Shown here piece by piece: positions 25,439-34,308 of a stretch of DNA of 64,000 nucleotides (position 1 is the stretch's first letter; each line of letters starts with the position of its first letter). The stretch covers positions 1 through 64,000 of the forward strand of contig NZ_NKUF01000001.1 in assembly GCF_003206495.1 (NCBI RefSeq). Reading direction: 5' to 3'. Source of the stretch: Gluconacetobacter entanii (GTDB lineage Bacteria; Pseudomonadota; Alphaproteobacteria; Acetobacterales; Acetobacteraceae). Made by a program: the position numbers and the translations under genes. Below the pieces are notes generated by a model. That model saw nothing but the letters and a program-made list of their open reading frames with translations. It ran no database searches and had not been told where the DNA came from.

Positions 25439-26134
25439 ATGAACAGGTCGCATGCCCTCCCTTCCCGTCGCACGTTCATGCAGGTCATGGCTGGCACCAC
25501 CGCACTGGTGGCGATGCCGTATGGCGTGGCGCGTGCCGGTGCCCCCACGGCCGGTATGTCCCATACGCCGGTATTCTTTGACGCTGCCGAATGGAAATTT
25601 CTCAACGCCGCGTGTGCGCGCCTGATCCCGCATGATGCGCTCGGGCCGGACGGGGTGGCGCTTGGCGTGCCGCGCTTCATCGACCTGCAGATGGATACGC
25701 CCTATGGCCGGGGGGAGATGTGGTACATGCACGAACCCTTTGTCGAAGGGCCGGCCAACCTTGGCTACCAGTTGCCCTATCCCCCGCGGGAGGTCTATCG
25801 CCGGGGGATTGCGGGCGCCAATGCATGGTGCCAGCACAATGATGGTGCGGATTTCGCCGCCCTGTCCCCCGAACGTCAGGATGAAGTCCTGGCCATGATG
25901 GAAAAGGGGGAAATGATGTTTCCCGACCTGCCCGCCGCACAGTTTTTTGAACAGTTGCTGTCCAATACGATGGAAGGCGCGTTTGCCGATCCCATCCATG
26001 GCGGGAATGTTGGACTGCGGTCATGGACCATGATCGGCTTCCCCGGCGCGCGTGCCGACTTCATGGACTGGGTGGACCAGTATGGCGTGAAATATCCGCT
26101 GGGGACCGTCTCGATTTCCGGGGAGACCGCCTGA
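25439..26134 (+). CDS. Membrane-bound dehydrogenase small (gamma) subunit, gluconate 2-dehydrogenase subunit 3 family
   Basis: A 231-residue protein with a Tat signal peptide: SRRTFMQVMAGTTALVAMP, cleavage near VARAG. The mature chain begins TPVFFDAAEWKFLNAACARLIPHD, typical of gluconate 2-dehydrogenase subunit 3, which helps fold and export the FAD subunit. It is the first gene of a small-large-cytochrome c operon; the next start codon is one base after its stop. GGAG lies 14 nt before the ATG. The complex would sit on the periplasmic face of the inner membrane and feed electrons to ubiquinone. Confidence 0.9.
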   Translation: MNRSHALPSRRTFMQVMAGTTALVAMPYGVARAGAPTAGMSHTPVFFDAAEWKFLNAACARLIPHDALGPDGVALGVPRFIDLQMDTPYGRGEMWYMHEPFVEGPANLGYQLPYPPREVYRRGIAGANAWCQHNDGADFAALSPERQDEVLAMMEKGEMMFPDLPAAQFFEQLLSNTMEGAFADPIHGGNVGLRSWTMIGFPGARADFMDWVDQYGVKYPLGTVSISGETA

Positions 26135-26135
26135 C

Positions 26136-27923
26136 ATGGATGATGCAACGCGACTGAAACCCGTCGATGTCGTCATTGTCGGGGGTGGCTGGGCCGGTTC
26201 GATCATGGCCAAGGAAATGACCGAGGCCGGGCGCAATGTCGTCATGCTCGAACGCGGTCCCGACCGCAGCACCGCCGTCGAGGGGGCCTATCCCGGTTCG
26301 ATTGATGAACTGGAGGGCAATTTCCGCTATCGCCTGTTCCAGGACCTTTCGAAAAACACCGTTACAATCAGGAACAATATCCACCAGCGCGCCCTGCCAT
26401 ACCGGCGCATGGCCGCGTTCCTGCCGGGCGAGGGCGTCGGCGGCGCGGGCCTGCACTGGTCTGGCGTGCATTTCCGCATGCCACCCGATGACCTTATCCT
26501 GCGTTCGAAGGTGATCGAGCGGTATGGAAAATCCTTTATTCCCGAAGGCATGAACCTTCAGGATTACGGCGTCACCTATGACGAACTGGAACCATTTTTC
26601 GACCGCGCGGAAAAGGTGTTCGGCACGTCGGGGGAACCTTACAAGATCAATGGCAAGGTGGTGGGGCAGGGCAATGTCTTTTCCCCGTCGCGTTCCGGGC
26701 CGTTCCCGCTGCCTGCGCTCAAGGACGTCTATAGCGCGCACCTGTTCCGCAAGGCCGCGACGGAGGCGGGCTTCCATCCCTATTCCATGCCTGCGGCCAA
26801 TGCATCGGCGCAGTATACCAATCCCTATGGCGCGCAGATGGGGCCGTGCAATTTCTGTGGATATTGCAGCGGTTATGCCTGCTACATGTATTCCAAGGCA
26901 TCGCCCAACGTGAACATCCTGCCGGTCCTGCGGCGTGACCCGCTGTTTGAACTGCGCACGCATGCCAATGTCCTGCGCGTGGAGATGGACAGCACGAAAA
27001 CCCGTGCCACGGGCGTGACTTATGCCGATCGCGAAGGGCGGACATGGACGCAGCCTGCCGAACTGGTGATCCTCAGCGCGTTCCAGTTCCATAACGTCCG
27101 GCTCATGCTGCTGTCGGGAATTGGGAAACCTTATGATCCTGTCGCCAACGAAGGCGTCGTGGGGCGTAACTTCGTCTACCAGAACGTGACGACCAGCATG
27201 GTCTGGCTGGATCAGGGGATCGAGACCGAACAGTTCGTCGGTACCGGCGGTGGCGGTGTCGCATTCGATGATTTCAACAGCGAAAATTTCGACCATGGCC
27301 CGCTGGGATTTGTCGGGGGATCGCCCGTATGGGTGAACCAGGCGGGGGTGAAGGCCATCGCCGCGGCACAGGCGGGCGGGCCGCCGGGCACGCCGCGCTG
27401 GGGCAGTGCGTGGAAAAAGGGACTGGTCGATACCTACCGCCATTCCCTGCGCATTGATGCGCACGGGGCGAACATGGCCTATCGCGATGTGTTCCTCGAC
27501 CTCGACCCGACATGGAAGGACGCCTATGGCCTGCCTCTGCTGCGCATGACGTTCGACTGGAAAGACAACGATATCCGCATGAACCGTTATGTGGTGGACC
27601 GCATTGGCGATGTGGCGCGTGCGATGGGCGCGCGGCAGGTGCAGTTGACGAAGCGGGAATTCGGCGTGCCGTTCGACACGCGCAAATACCAGACCACGCA
27701 TCTGGGCGGTGGCGCGGTGATGGGGACGGACCCGAACACCAGTGCGCTCAACCGTTACCTGCAGGTGTGGGACGTGCCGAATGTGTTTGTCATCGGCGCC
27801 AATGCGTTTCCGCAGGGGACGGGATACAACCCGACCGGCATGGTCGCGGCCCTTGCCTACTGGGCGGCGCATCATATCCGGCAGACCTACCTGAAAAATC
27901 CCGGCCCCCTGGTGTCACTGTGA
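26136..27923 (+). CDS. Membrane-bound FAD dehydrogenase large subunit (GMC family; gluconate/2-ketogluconate/sorbitol type)
   Basis: A 595-residue GMC oxidoreductase. The FAD-binding motif is VVIVGGGWAGSIMAKEM at residues 11-27. Cys238, Cys241 and Cys244 in CNFCGYC form the cysteine motif that carries a [3Fe-4S] cluster in related FAD-glucose dehydrogenases. The conserved His522 in THLGGGAVMG and Asn565 in GYNPTGM lie in the C-terminal catalytic part. There is no signal peptide of its own; in this family the large subunit is exported together with the Tat-signal small subunit. Oxidises a sugar, sugar acid or polyol; which one cannot be told from sequence. Confidence 0.92.
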   Translation: MDDATRLKPVDVVIVGGGWAGSIMAKEMTEAGRNVVMLERGPDRSTAVEGAYPGSIDELEGNFRYRLFQDLSKNTVTIRNNIHQRALPYRRMAAFLPGEGVGGAGLHWSGVHFRMPPDDLILRSKVIERYGKSFIPEGMNLQDYGVTYDELEPFFDRAEKVFGTSGEPYKINGKVVGQGNVFSPSRSGPFPLPALKDVYSAHLFRKAATEAGFHPYSMPAANASAQYTNPYGAQMGPCNFCGYCSGYACYMYSKASPNVNILPVLRRDPLFELRTHANVLRVEMDSTKTRATGVTYADREGRTWTQPAELVILSAFQFHNVRLMLLSGIGKPYDPVANEGVVGRNFVYQNVTTSMVWLDQGIETEQFVGTGGGGVAFDDFNSENFDHGPLGFVGGSPVWVNQAGVKAIAAAQAGGPPGTPRWGSAWKKGLVDTYRHSLRIDAHGANMAYRDVFLDLDPTWKDAYGLPLLRMTFDWKDNDIRMNRYVVDRIGDVARAMGARQVQLTKREFGVPFDTRKYQTTHLGGGAVMGTDPNTSALNRYLQVWDVPNVFVIGANAFPQGTGYNPTGMVAALAYWAAHHIRQTYLKNPGPLVSL

Positions 27924-29236
27924 AGGGGGGGCGTGTCCTTGCCCTGCTGCTGGGGCTTGCCGGATGGGGGACTGCTCCCGCGCGTGCGGCGGATGACGCG
28001 GGGGAGCAGGCGCAGGTCGCGGCGGGGGAGTATGTGGCGCGTGCCGCGGACTGTTCCGCGTGCCACAGCCTGCCGGGCGGGAAGCCCTTTGCCGGGGGGC
28101 TGGCGTTCCACCTGCCGATGGGCACGATCCGCGCGTCCAACATCACGCCCGATCCCAAGGCGGGTATCGGTAGCTATAGCGAGGCGGAATTCGCCCGCGC
28201 GGTGCGTCAGGGGATCCGCCGTGACGGGGCGACGCTGTATCCGGCCATGCCCTATCCGTCCTATGCGCACATGACGGATGCGGATGTGCATGCGCTGTAT
28301 GTCTATTTCATGAAGGGCGTTGCCCCTGTCGCCACCCCGGTTGCGCCCAATGACATTGTCTGGCCGCTGTCGATGCGCTGGCCGCTGGTGGCGTGGCGGA
28401 TGATGTTTGCCCCGTCGGGTGCGCAGGGCGTGCGGACTTTCGCCGATCCGCAACTGGCGCGCGGGGCCTACCTGGTGGAGGGGCCGGGCCATTGCGGGGC
28501 CTGCCATACTCCACGCGGCATCGCGATGCAGGAAAAGGCCCTGACGGCGGTGGACGGGCCACTGTACCTGTCGGGCGGCAGCGCGGTGGACGGGTGGAAT
28601 CCCGTCAGCCTGCGCGGGGAAATGCGCGAGGGCCTTGGCCGGTGGAGCGAGGAGGATATCGTGACCTTCCTGCAGACCGGCCGCGTCATGCATGCCGCCG
28701 CCTTTGGCGGGATGACGGATGCGATCCGCCACGGCACGCAGCATCTGAGCGATGATGACCTGCGGGCGATCGCCCATTACCTGAAATCCCTGCCGCCCGC
28801 GCACCCGCAGGCGCGCGCGTGGCAGTATGATGAAACGACGGGCCGCACCCTGCATGCAGGCGACCTGTCGGCGCGTGGCGCGCGGGCCTATGTCGATAAC
28901 TGCGCCGCCTGCCACCGCACCGACGGGCGTGGCTATCCCACGACGTTCCCGCCGCTTGCGGGAAATCCGGTGGTGATGGATGCCTCCGCCACGTCGCTGA
29001 TCCGCATCGTGCTGACGGGCAGTGTGCTGCGCGCCACCCATCAGGCGCCGTCCGCCTTTGTCATGCCCGGTTTCGCGGCACGCATGGACGACCGGGCCGT
29101 GGCCGACGTGGTCAGTTTCATCCGCCAGTCATGGGGCAATGACGTGCCGCAGGTCAGCGCGGCGGAGGTCGCGGAGGTGCGGCGTTCCCTGAAAGGCAGC
29201 GGGGACGCCCCCCCGGCGCGCCAGCCCCTGAACTGA
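27920..29236 (+). CDS. Tri-haem cytochrome c subunit of the membrane-bound dehydrogenase
   Basis: A 438-residue exported cytochrome with an N-terminal signal peptide (VLALLLGLAGWGTAPARA) and three CxxCH haem c attachment sites at residues 45 (CSACH), 192 (CGACH) and 328 (CAACH). This is the arrangement of the cytochrome subunit of acetic-acid-bacterial gluconate, sorbitol and alcohol dehydrogenases, which passes electrons to ubiquinone. The start is a GTG overlapping the TGA of the large subunit (GTGA), indicating translational coupling. Haem attachment would depend on the ccm genes at 56-61 kb. Confidence 0.93.
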   Translation: MKGGRVLALLLGLAGWGTAPARAADDAGEQAQVAAGEYVARAADCSACHSLPGGKPFAGGLAFHLPMGTIRASNITPDPKAGIGSYSEAEFARAVRQGIRRDGATLYPAMPYPSYAHMTDADVHALYVYFMKGVAPVATPVAPNDIVWPLSMRWPLVAWRMMFAPSGAQGVRTFADPQLARGAYLVEGPGHCGACHTPRGIAMQEKALTAVDGPLYLSGGSAVDGWNPVSLRGEMREGLGRWSEEDIVTFLQTGRVMHAAAFGGMTDAIRHGTQHLSDDDLRAIAHYLKSLPPAHPQARAWQYDETTGRTLHAGDLSARGARAYVDNCAACHRTDGRGYPTTFPPLAGNPVVMDASATSLIRIVLTGSVLRATHQAPSAFVMPGFAARMDDRAVADVVSFIRQSWGNDVPQVSAAEVAEVRRSLKGSGDAPPARQPLN

Positions 29237-29317
29237 TCGTGATGGGGCGGGGCGGTTGTCCCTGCCGTGAGGCTCCGTCACTGTGGCGGGGAAGGGCAGG
29301 CGGCTTTCTGATGAAGT

Positions 29318-29404
29318 TATAAAAGTTTTTTTGGTGTCGCCTTTTGATTGAAAAAAGCGACGTTCTTTCGAAGCTTTTTGAAAAAAGCTTCACCAAAAAC
29401 TTCT
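29318..29404 (-). repeat. Dispersed double-hairpin element, complete copy
   Basis: Inverted orientation. Left arm TTATAAAAGTTTTTTTGG, first stem GTCGC..TTTT/AAAAAGCGAC, second stem GAAGCTTTTT/AAAAAAGCTTC, right arm CCAAAAACTTCT. The GC stem differs from other copies (GCCGCC to GTCGCC) with a matching change on the opposite strand (GGCGGC to AGCGAC), so one pair is preserved by compensation. Located 82 bp after the cytochrome gene. Confidence 0.88.
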
Positions 29405-29444
29405 TTGGATTTTCAGGCAGGTGGCAAGCGGGAAAGGAACACTC

Positions 29445-30653
29445 ATGAAGCGTCGTTCATTACTGGGGGCAGCCGTTCCCATGGGTGTTGCCGCAGCACT
29501 GGCCCGGACGGCGGGACGCGCCCATGCCGCCCCCGCCGCAACAGAGGGCACGAACCGCGATCACGGCCTCAATTCGGCAGGCCCGTTCGAGGTCGTGGCC
29601 CGTTTTGACGGTCCCGGCCCATCGGGGGTTGCGGTGACACCGGGACGGCGCATCTTCGTCGGTTTTCCCCGCCATGCCGTCAACCATACGGGGGCCACGC
29701 TTGCGGAACTGCGCGATGACGGGATTCATGCCTATCCCGATGCGCAATGGAGCCTGCCGTCGGACCGCCCGCCCGCGCAGCGCCTGATGTCGGTCCATGG
29801 CATGACCACCGATACGCGCGGGCGGCTGTGGTGCATTGACGATGGCAAGCTCGCGGGGCTGCCGCTGGCGCCGGGGGCGGCGAAGGTGATTGGGATTGAT
29901 CCTGCCACCAACACGATTTTTTCCAATATCGTGCTGCGTCCCGGCATCGTCCTGCCCGACAGCCACATGAACGACCTGCGCGTGGACCTGAAGCATGGGG
30001 CGGCGGGGACGGTGTATGTCACGGACTCTTCGTTCGGCATGTCGCCTGCGCTGGTTGTGGTTGACATTGCCACCGGGCGGCAGCGGCGGGTACTGGCGCA
30101 GCATCACGCCACACAGGCGGAGCGCGGTTTCATGGCCGTGGTCGAAGGCCGCCCGCTGGTGTTCGATCCCCCGCGGCACAAACCCGCCTTCGTCTGGGGC
30201 GGGGCGGACGGGATTACGCTCTCCCCCGACAGTGGCACGCTGTATTTCTGTCCGCTGACCAGCAGGCGGCTCTACAGTATTTCCACGGCGCTCCTGTCCG
30301 ACTTTTCCACGACCGAGGCGCAACTGGCGCAGGCCGTGCGTGACGAAGGGGAAAAGGGTGTGGCCGACGGGCTTGCCACCGATGGGCAGGGACGCATCTA
30401 CACCACCAATTTCGAACATGACGCCATCTTTCGCCGCAATGTCGATGGGTCGTTCGACACCATGGTGCGCGATCCGCGCGTGCTGTCACCGGACGGGATC
30501 TTTGTCGATGGTGGCGACGTTTATTGCACGCTGGGACAGTGGAACCGGCTTGGCGGGCTGAACGGGGGGCACGACCTGCGGGTGCCTCCCTATTACCTGA
30601 TCCGCTTTCCCACGGACCCGGCGGCAGCGGTCGATGCGCTGCATGTGAAATAG
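29445..30653 (+). CDS. Secreted Yellow/major royal jelly (MRJP)-like beta-propeller protein
   Basis: A 402-residue exported protein with an N-terminal KRRSLLGAAVPMGVAAALA signal that has a Tat-like twin arginine. The mature sequence shows propeller-blade landmarks of the bacterial MRJP/Yellow family: GPSGVAVTPGRRIFVGFPR, VHGMTTDTRGRLWCIDDGK, MNDLRVDLKHGAAGTVYVTD, GADGITLSPDSGTLYFCPL and VADGLATDGQGRIYTTNFE. The family is related to SMP-30/gluconolactonases, and some members are annotated as such, so a lactonase role beside the dehydrogenase is possible but unproven. Good ribosome-binding site GGGAAAGGA. Confidence 0.82.
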   Translation: MKRRSLLGAAVPMGVAAALARTAGRAHAAPAATEGTNRDHGLNSAGPFEVVARFDGPGPSGVAVTPGRRIFVGFPRHAVNHTGATLAELRDDGIHAYPDAQWSLPSDRPPAQRLMSVHGMTTDTRGRLWCIDDGKLAGLPLAPGAAKVIGIDPATNTIFSNIVLRPGIVLPDSHMNDLRVDLKHGAAGTVYVTDSSFGMSPALVVVDIATGRQRRVLAQHHATQAERGFMAVVEGRPLVFDPPRHKPAFVWGGADGITLSPDSGTLYFCPLTSRRLYSISTALLSDFSTTEAQLAQAVRDEGEKGVADGLATDGQGRIYTTNFEHDAIFRRNVDGSFDTMVRDPRVLSPDGIFVDGGDVYCTLGQWNRLGGLNGGHDLRVPPYYLIRFPTDPAAAVDALHVK

Positions 30654-30699
30654 GCACGCCCCTTTCCCTTTGGGACGAATTGCGGCAAAAATCCCGGTC

Positions 30700-31776
30700 A
30701 TGAATATTATGTCGCGCATGATGATGCCCCTGATCCGGCGCCTTGATCCCGAGGACGCCCATCAGCTTGCCCTCAATGCCCTGCAACTCGGGCTTGGCGG
30801 CGTATCGGACCCGGCCCGGGACGATCCCGCCCTGTCGATTCGCGCCATGGGCCTGCGGTTTCCGAACCCGATCGGCATTGGTGCGGGGTTCGACAAGAAC
30901 GCGCTGGTGGTGCGTCCGCTGTCGCGTTCGGGCTTCGGTTTCGTGGAGGCCGGGACCGTCACCCCGCGCCCGCAGCCGGGCAATCCGCGTCCGCGCCTGT
31001 TCCGCCTGACGGAAGACCGCGCGATCATCAACCGCATGGGCTTCAACAATCAGGGCATCGACCGCTTTGCCGTGCGCATGGCGCGCCTGCACCGCGTCAG
31101 CGCGTCGGGCTGGCATGTGGGGGCAAAGGTACCGGTGGGCGCGAACCTTGGCATCAACAAGACCGGCGCGGACCCGGAGCGCGACTATCCCCTGCTGGTC
31201 AGCCGCATCAAGAATTATGTCGATTACATCGTCATCAACCTGTCGTCGCCCAATACTCCGGGCCTGCGTGACCTGCTGGAGGCGTCGCGCCTGAAATCCA
31301 TCCTTGATGCGATTGCCGCAGCCCATCCCGAACGTCCGCCGATGCTGGTCAAGCTGTCGCCCGACATGGCGCGCGACGATATCCCCGATGTGGTGGAGGC
31401 CGCGATTGCGGGCGGTGCGCAGGGCCTGATCGTCACCAACACCACGATCTCGCGCCCGCGCAGCCTGCGCAGCGCCTATGCCACGGAAACCGGCGGCCTG
31501 TCGGGGCGTCCGCTGACGCCGCTGTCGTGCGATACGCTGTCGCACGTGTCCCGCGCGGCAAAGGGACGCCTGACGCTGGTGGCGTGCGGTGGTATCGAAA
31601 GTGGTGCGGACATTGTGGAGCGCGTACGCATGGGGGCCGACCTTGTGCAGCTTTATACCGCCTATGCCTATGAAGGGCCGGCGATCCTGTCGCGACTGAA
31701 GCGCGAGACGCTGACGGCGTTGCGCCTGCAGGGGTTCGAGACCCTGTCCGATGCGAAAGGAACCGCCCTGTCGTGA
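30700..31776 (+). CDS. pyrD: Dihydroorotate dehydrogenase (quinone), class 2
   Basis: A 358-residue membrane-associated flavoenzyme oxidising dihydroorotate to orotate with ubiquinone in pyrimidine synthesis. The N-terminal helix (PLIRRLDPEDAHQLALNAL) marks class 2. FMN/substrate motifs: NPIGIGAGFDKNA, GFVEAGTVTPRPQPGNPRPR, RMGFNNQG, INLSSPNTPGLRDLL with the catalytic-base serine region, LIVTNTTISRP, and CGGIESGADIVERVRMGADLVQ bind the flavin phosphate. The start at 30700 is one of several close Met codons. It overlaps the next gene by four bases (GTGA). Confidence 0.95.
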   Translation: MNIMSRMMMPLIRRLDPEDAHQLALNALQLGLGGVSDPARDDPALSIRAMGLRFPNPIGIGAGFDKNALVVRPLSRSGFGFVEAGTVTPRPQPGNPRPRLFRLTEDRAIINRMGFNNQGIDRFAVRMARLHRVSASGWHVGAKVPVGANLGINKTGADPERDYPLLVSRIKNYVDYIVINLSSPNTPGLRDLLEASRLKSILDAIAAAHPERPPMLVKLSPDMARDDIPDVVEAAIAGGAQGLIVTNTTISRPRSLRSAYATETGGLSGRPLTPLSCDTLSHVSRAAKGRLTLVACGGIESGADIVERVRMGADLVQLYTAYAYEGPAILSRLKRETLTALRLQGFETLSDAKGTALS

Positions 31777-32651
31777 AGGAAGCCAGCGGAATCGCCCCTG
31801 TGGCGGATCGGTATGACGGGTATATCGTTGACCTGTGGGGCGTCATCCATAACGGCGTCGCCCCGTATCCCGGTGCGCCGGAATGCCTGCGGCAGCTACG
31901 CAAGGCGGGCAGGCGGGTGATCCTGCTGTCCAATGCCCCGCGCCGGGCCGACACGGTGCAGCGTGGCCTGCGGGCGATGGGCATTGGCGACGACCTGTAT
32001 GAAGGGCTGATGACCAGCGGCGAATGCACGCGCCGGATGCTGCAGTCGCGCACCGACCCATGGTTCGCGCAACTGGGTCGGCGGATGCTCCACCTTGGGC
32101 CGCAGAAGGATGTAGACCTGTTCGCGGGACTGGACCTCGATGTGGTGGAAGATCCGGCGCAGGCGGATTTCATCCTCAATACCGGGCCAGATGCCGACCG
32201 GGGGGAGGAGGACATTACGCCCTATCTGCCGATTCTGGACCAGTGCGCCAGACATGGGCTGAAGATGATCTGCGCCAACCCTGACCAGCAGGTGATCCGT
32301 GGCAACCGTCGCATGCTGTGCGCCGGTGCGCTGGCCAGTCGGTATGAGGAAAGCCAGGGCGGGGAGGTGCGCTGGATCGGCAAGCCCCATCCGGAGGTCT
32401 ATGCCCTTGTGGCGGGCATGATGGACCTGCCGGTGTCACGCATCCTTGCGGTGGGCGACTCCCTTGCCACCGACATGCGCGGCGCAAAGGGCGCGGGCGT
32501 CGATGGCTGCTGGGTGCTGGGCGGTATCCATCAGGAAATGCTGGGCGGAAGCTGGGCCGAGGGGCGCGATGCCGATTACGCTCTCGCGGTGGAGGAAGCC
32601 CATGGCGCGGGGCTTGATCCGGCGGTGTGCGTGCCGTCCTTCCGGTGGTAG
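31773..32651 (+). CDS. HAD superfamily class IIA hydrolase (TIGR01459/NagD-like)
   Basis: A 292-residue phosphatase-fold protein. Motif I reads YIVDLWGVIHNGVAPYPGA, where the usual second Asp of DxD is Trp, a variant typical of this alphaproteobacterial subgroup; motif II region ILLSNAPRRADTVQRGL; lysine in WIGKPHPEVY; motif IV VGDSLATDMRGAKGAGVDG. It probably hydrolyses a small phosphorylated metabolite. The GTG start overlaps the pyrD stop, so it is co-transcribed with pyrD, suggesting a possible nucleotide-related role (inference). Confidence 0.86.
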   Translation: MKEASGIAPVADRYDGYIVDLWGVIHNGVAPYPGAPECLRQLRKAGRRVILLSNAPRRADTVQRGLRAMGIGDDLYEGLMTSGECTRRMLQSRTDPWFAQLGRRMLHLGPQKDVDLFAGLDLDVVEDPAQADFILNTGPDADRGEEDITPYLPILDQCARHGLKMICANPDQQVIRGNRRMLCAGALASRYEESQGGEVRWIGKPHPEVYALVAGMMDLPVSRILAVGDSLATDMRGAKGAGVDGCWVLGGIHQEMLGGSWAEGRDADYALAVEEAHGAGLDPAVCVPSFRW

Positions 32652-32673
32652 GCGAGGCGGTCGCGATAGACAG

Positions 32674-32756
32674 ATAAAAGTTTTTGGGCGCTGCCTTTTT
32701 TAAAAAGGCGGGGTTCCTTGAAGCTTTTTGGAAAAAGCTTCACCAAAAACTTTTAT
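32674..32756 (-). repeat. Dispersed double-hairpin element, complete copy
   Basis: Inverted orientation: ATAAAAGTTTTTGGGCG, a GCTGCCTTTTT/AAAAAGGCGG stem, GAAGCTTTTTGG/AAAAAGCTTC stem, then CCAAAAACTTTTAT. Located between the converging 3' ends of the HAD gene and the DUF3465-like gene. Confidence 0.92.
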
Positions 32757-32771
32757 TGTTAAGAGGCCTTT

Positions 32772-33275
32772 TTATTCGTACCGGTGACCGTTGACCGTCA
32801 CATAGCCCGCGATGGGCCAGTTCCGGCTGGTGCCATGATGGGTCCAGTCGATACCCTGGCTGCGCAGGTTGTCGAAGTAATAGCGTCCGACCACATCCAC
32901 ATCATCGCCCTTCGCCACCCACGGCCATTGCGGGGCCTCCATGCGGTCAAGATCGGAGACGATGCGGATGGAAATTCCCGACCCGACATCGACATAGAAA
33001 TAGCCATGCCAGCCACTGCGGGTCCGGCGCGCGCGGGAGACGGCGATGACCCGGCCGCAGACATGTTCGGGCAGGTCGGCATTGCGGCTGTGGCGTTCCT
33101 CGTTCTCGAACCTGCGCTGGTCCTCAAGGAACCTGCGATTGTCACAACTGGGGGAAACGGACTCCCCCCACGCATGCGCGCTCGCACTGGTCATCACCTG
33201 TGCGGCGGTGACCATCATGGCGCCCGCGCAAAAGGAGCGCAGCAGGGTTAAGCGTGCCGACATCACAGTCCTCAT
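32772..33275 (-). CDS. Secreted DUF3465-like protein
   Basis: A 167-residue exported protein with an N-terminal signal sequence (LTLLRSFCAGAMMVTAAQVM, cleavage near AHA). The mature part contains VCGRVIAVSRARRTRSGWHG, VDVGSGISIRIVSDLDRM, GDDVDVVGRYYFDN and IDWTHHGTSRNWPIAGYV, matching the beta-barrel layout of DUF3465 proteins with their conserved xWTHH. Function is unknown. The start codon is uncertain; a Met five residues later would also keep the signal peptide. Confidence 0.7.
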   Translation of the reverse strand: MRTVMSARLTLLRSFCAGAMMVTAAQVMTSASAHAWGESVSPSCDNRRFLEDQRRFENEERHSRNADLPEHVCGRVIAVSRARRTRSGWHGYFYVDVGSGISIRIVSDLDRMEAPQWPWVAKGDDVDVVGRYYFDNLRSQGIDWTHHGTSRNWPIAGYVTVNGHRYE

Positions 33276-33360
33276 TCTGTCACTACATGCCTTCCATGCG
33301 TGGGATGCGTGCGCGCGTCAATGACCCGCACACGCATGCGTTATATGCGGATGTGACGTT

Positions 33361-34299
33361 CTATGTCTTTTCGGCCATCAGTTGCTGGCGGGCCTTTTTC
33401 ATTTCCGCGCGCGCGGCGGCGTCAAGCTTGGGCATCTGCAGGTCAAGCTGCTCAAGCGCTGCGATCAGCGTCTCGATCACCACCAGGCGGGCGAACCATT
33501 TCTGGTCCGCCGGAACCACGAACCATGGGGCATGCGGGCCGGCCGTATTGCGGATCGCCTGTTCATAGGCGTCCTGGTAACTGTCCCAGTATCCGCGTTC
33601 ATGGATGTCGGCTGCTGAAAATTTCCAGTTCTTTTCAGGATGGTTGATGCGTGACAGGAAACGCTTGCGCTGTTCGTCCTTTGACAGGTGCAGGAAGAAT
33701 TTGACGATCACCGTGCCCTGACGCGCCAGATACTCCTCGAAATGGCGGATGTCGCGATACCGGTCGTCCCACAGCGTAGGTGATTTGCGAAGTTGTGGCG
33801 GGATCTTCTGGTTTTCAAGGATCTCGGGATGCACCCGCGTGACCAGCACTTCTTCATAATGGCTGCGGTTGAAGATGCCGATATGCCCGCCCTGCGGCAG
33901 GGCCAGATGTTCGCGCCACAGATAGTCATGGGCAAGTTCGACCGGGCCGGGCTGCTTGAAGGAGGTGACATTGACGCCTTCGGGATTGATGCCGGACATC
34001 ACATGCTTGATGACGCCATCCTTGCCCGCCGCGTCCAGTGCCTGCAGCACGATCAGCATCGACCATTCACCATTGGCATACAGCCGTGCCTGCAGTTCCG
34101 ACAGGCGGCCGATCCGTTCATACAGCCGCCGCTTGCCGCCTTTCTTTTCCAGTCCGCAGTCCTGCGCCGCACGCGTCGGGCAGGCCGAAAGCCTGAAATC
34201 CGTGCCATCGGTAATGCGAAAACGTGTCGCCAGTTCAGCCTGCGCCGCGATTGTGGCCGCGTCGGGCTGGGTTTTGGTAATCTTGGTCCTGTCCTGCAT
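33361..34299 (-). CDS. ppk2: Polyphosphate kinase 2 family protein
   Basis: A 312-residue PPK2 enzyme, which transfers phosphate between polyphosphate and nucleotides. Walker A is VLQALDAAGKDGVIKHVM, the lid region contains GIFNRSHYEEVLVTRVHPE, and VKFFLHLSKDEQRKRFLSRI plus DAYEQAIRNTAGPHAPWFVVPAD are family signatures. Length around 300 and a single PPK2 domain suggest the AMP/ADP-phosphorylating short forms, but the subclass cannot be settled by eye. It lies 9 bp downstream of the SDR gene, so the two are probably co-transcribed. Confidence 0.9.
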   Translation of the reverse strand: MQDRTKITKTQPDAATIAAQAELATRFRITDGTDFRLSACPTRAAQDCGLEKKGGKRRLYERIGRLSELQARLYANGEWSMLIVLQALDAAGKDGVIKHVMSGINPEGVNVTSFKQPGPVELAHDYLWREHLALPQGGHIGIFNRSHYEEVLVTRVHPEILENQKIPPQLRKSPTLWDDRYRDIRHFEEYLARQGTVIVKFFLHLSKDEQRKRFLSRINHPEKNWKFSAADIHERGYWDSYQDAYEQAIRNTAGPHAPWFVVPADQKWFARLVVIETLIAALEQLDLQMPKLDAAARAEMKKARQQLMAEKT

Positions 34300-34308
34300 T
34301 GATACGGC

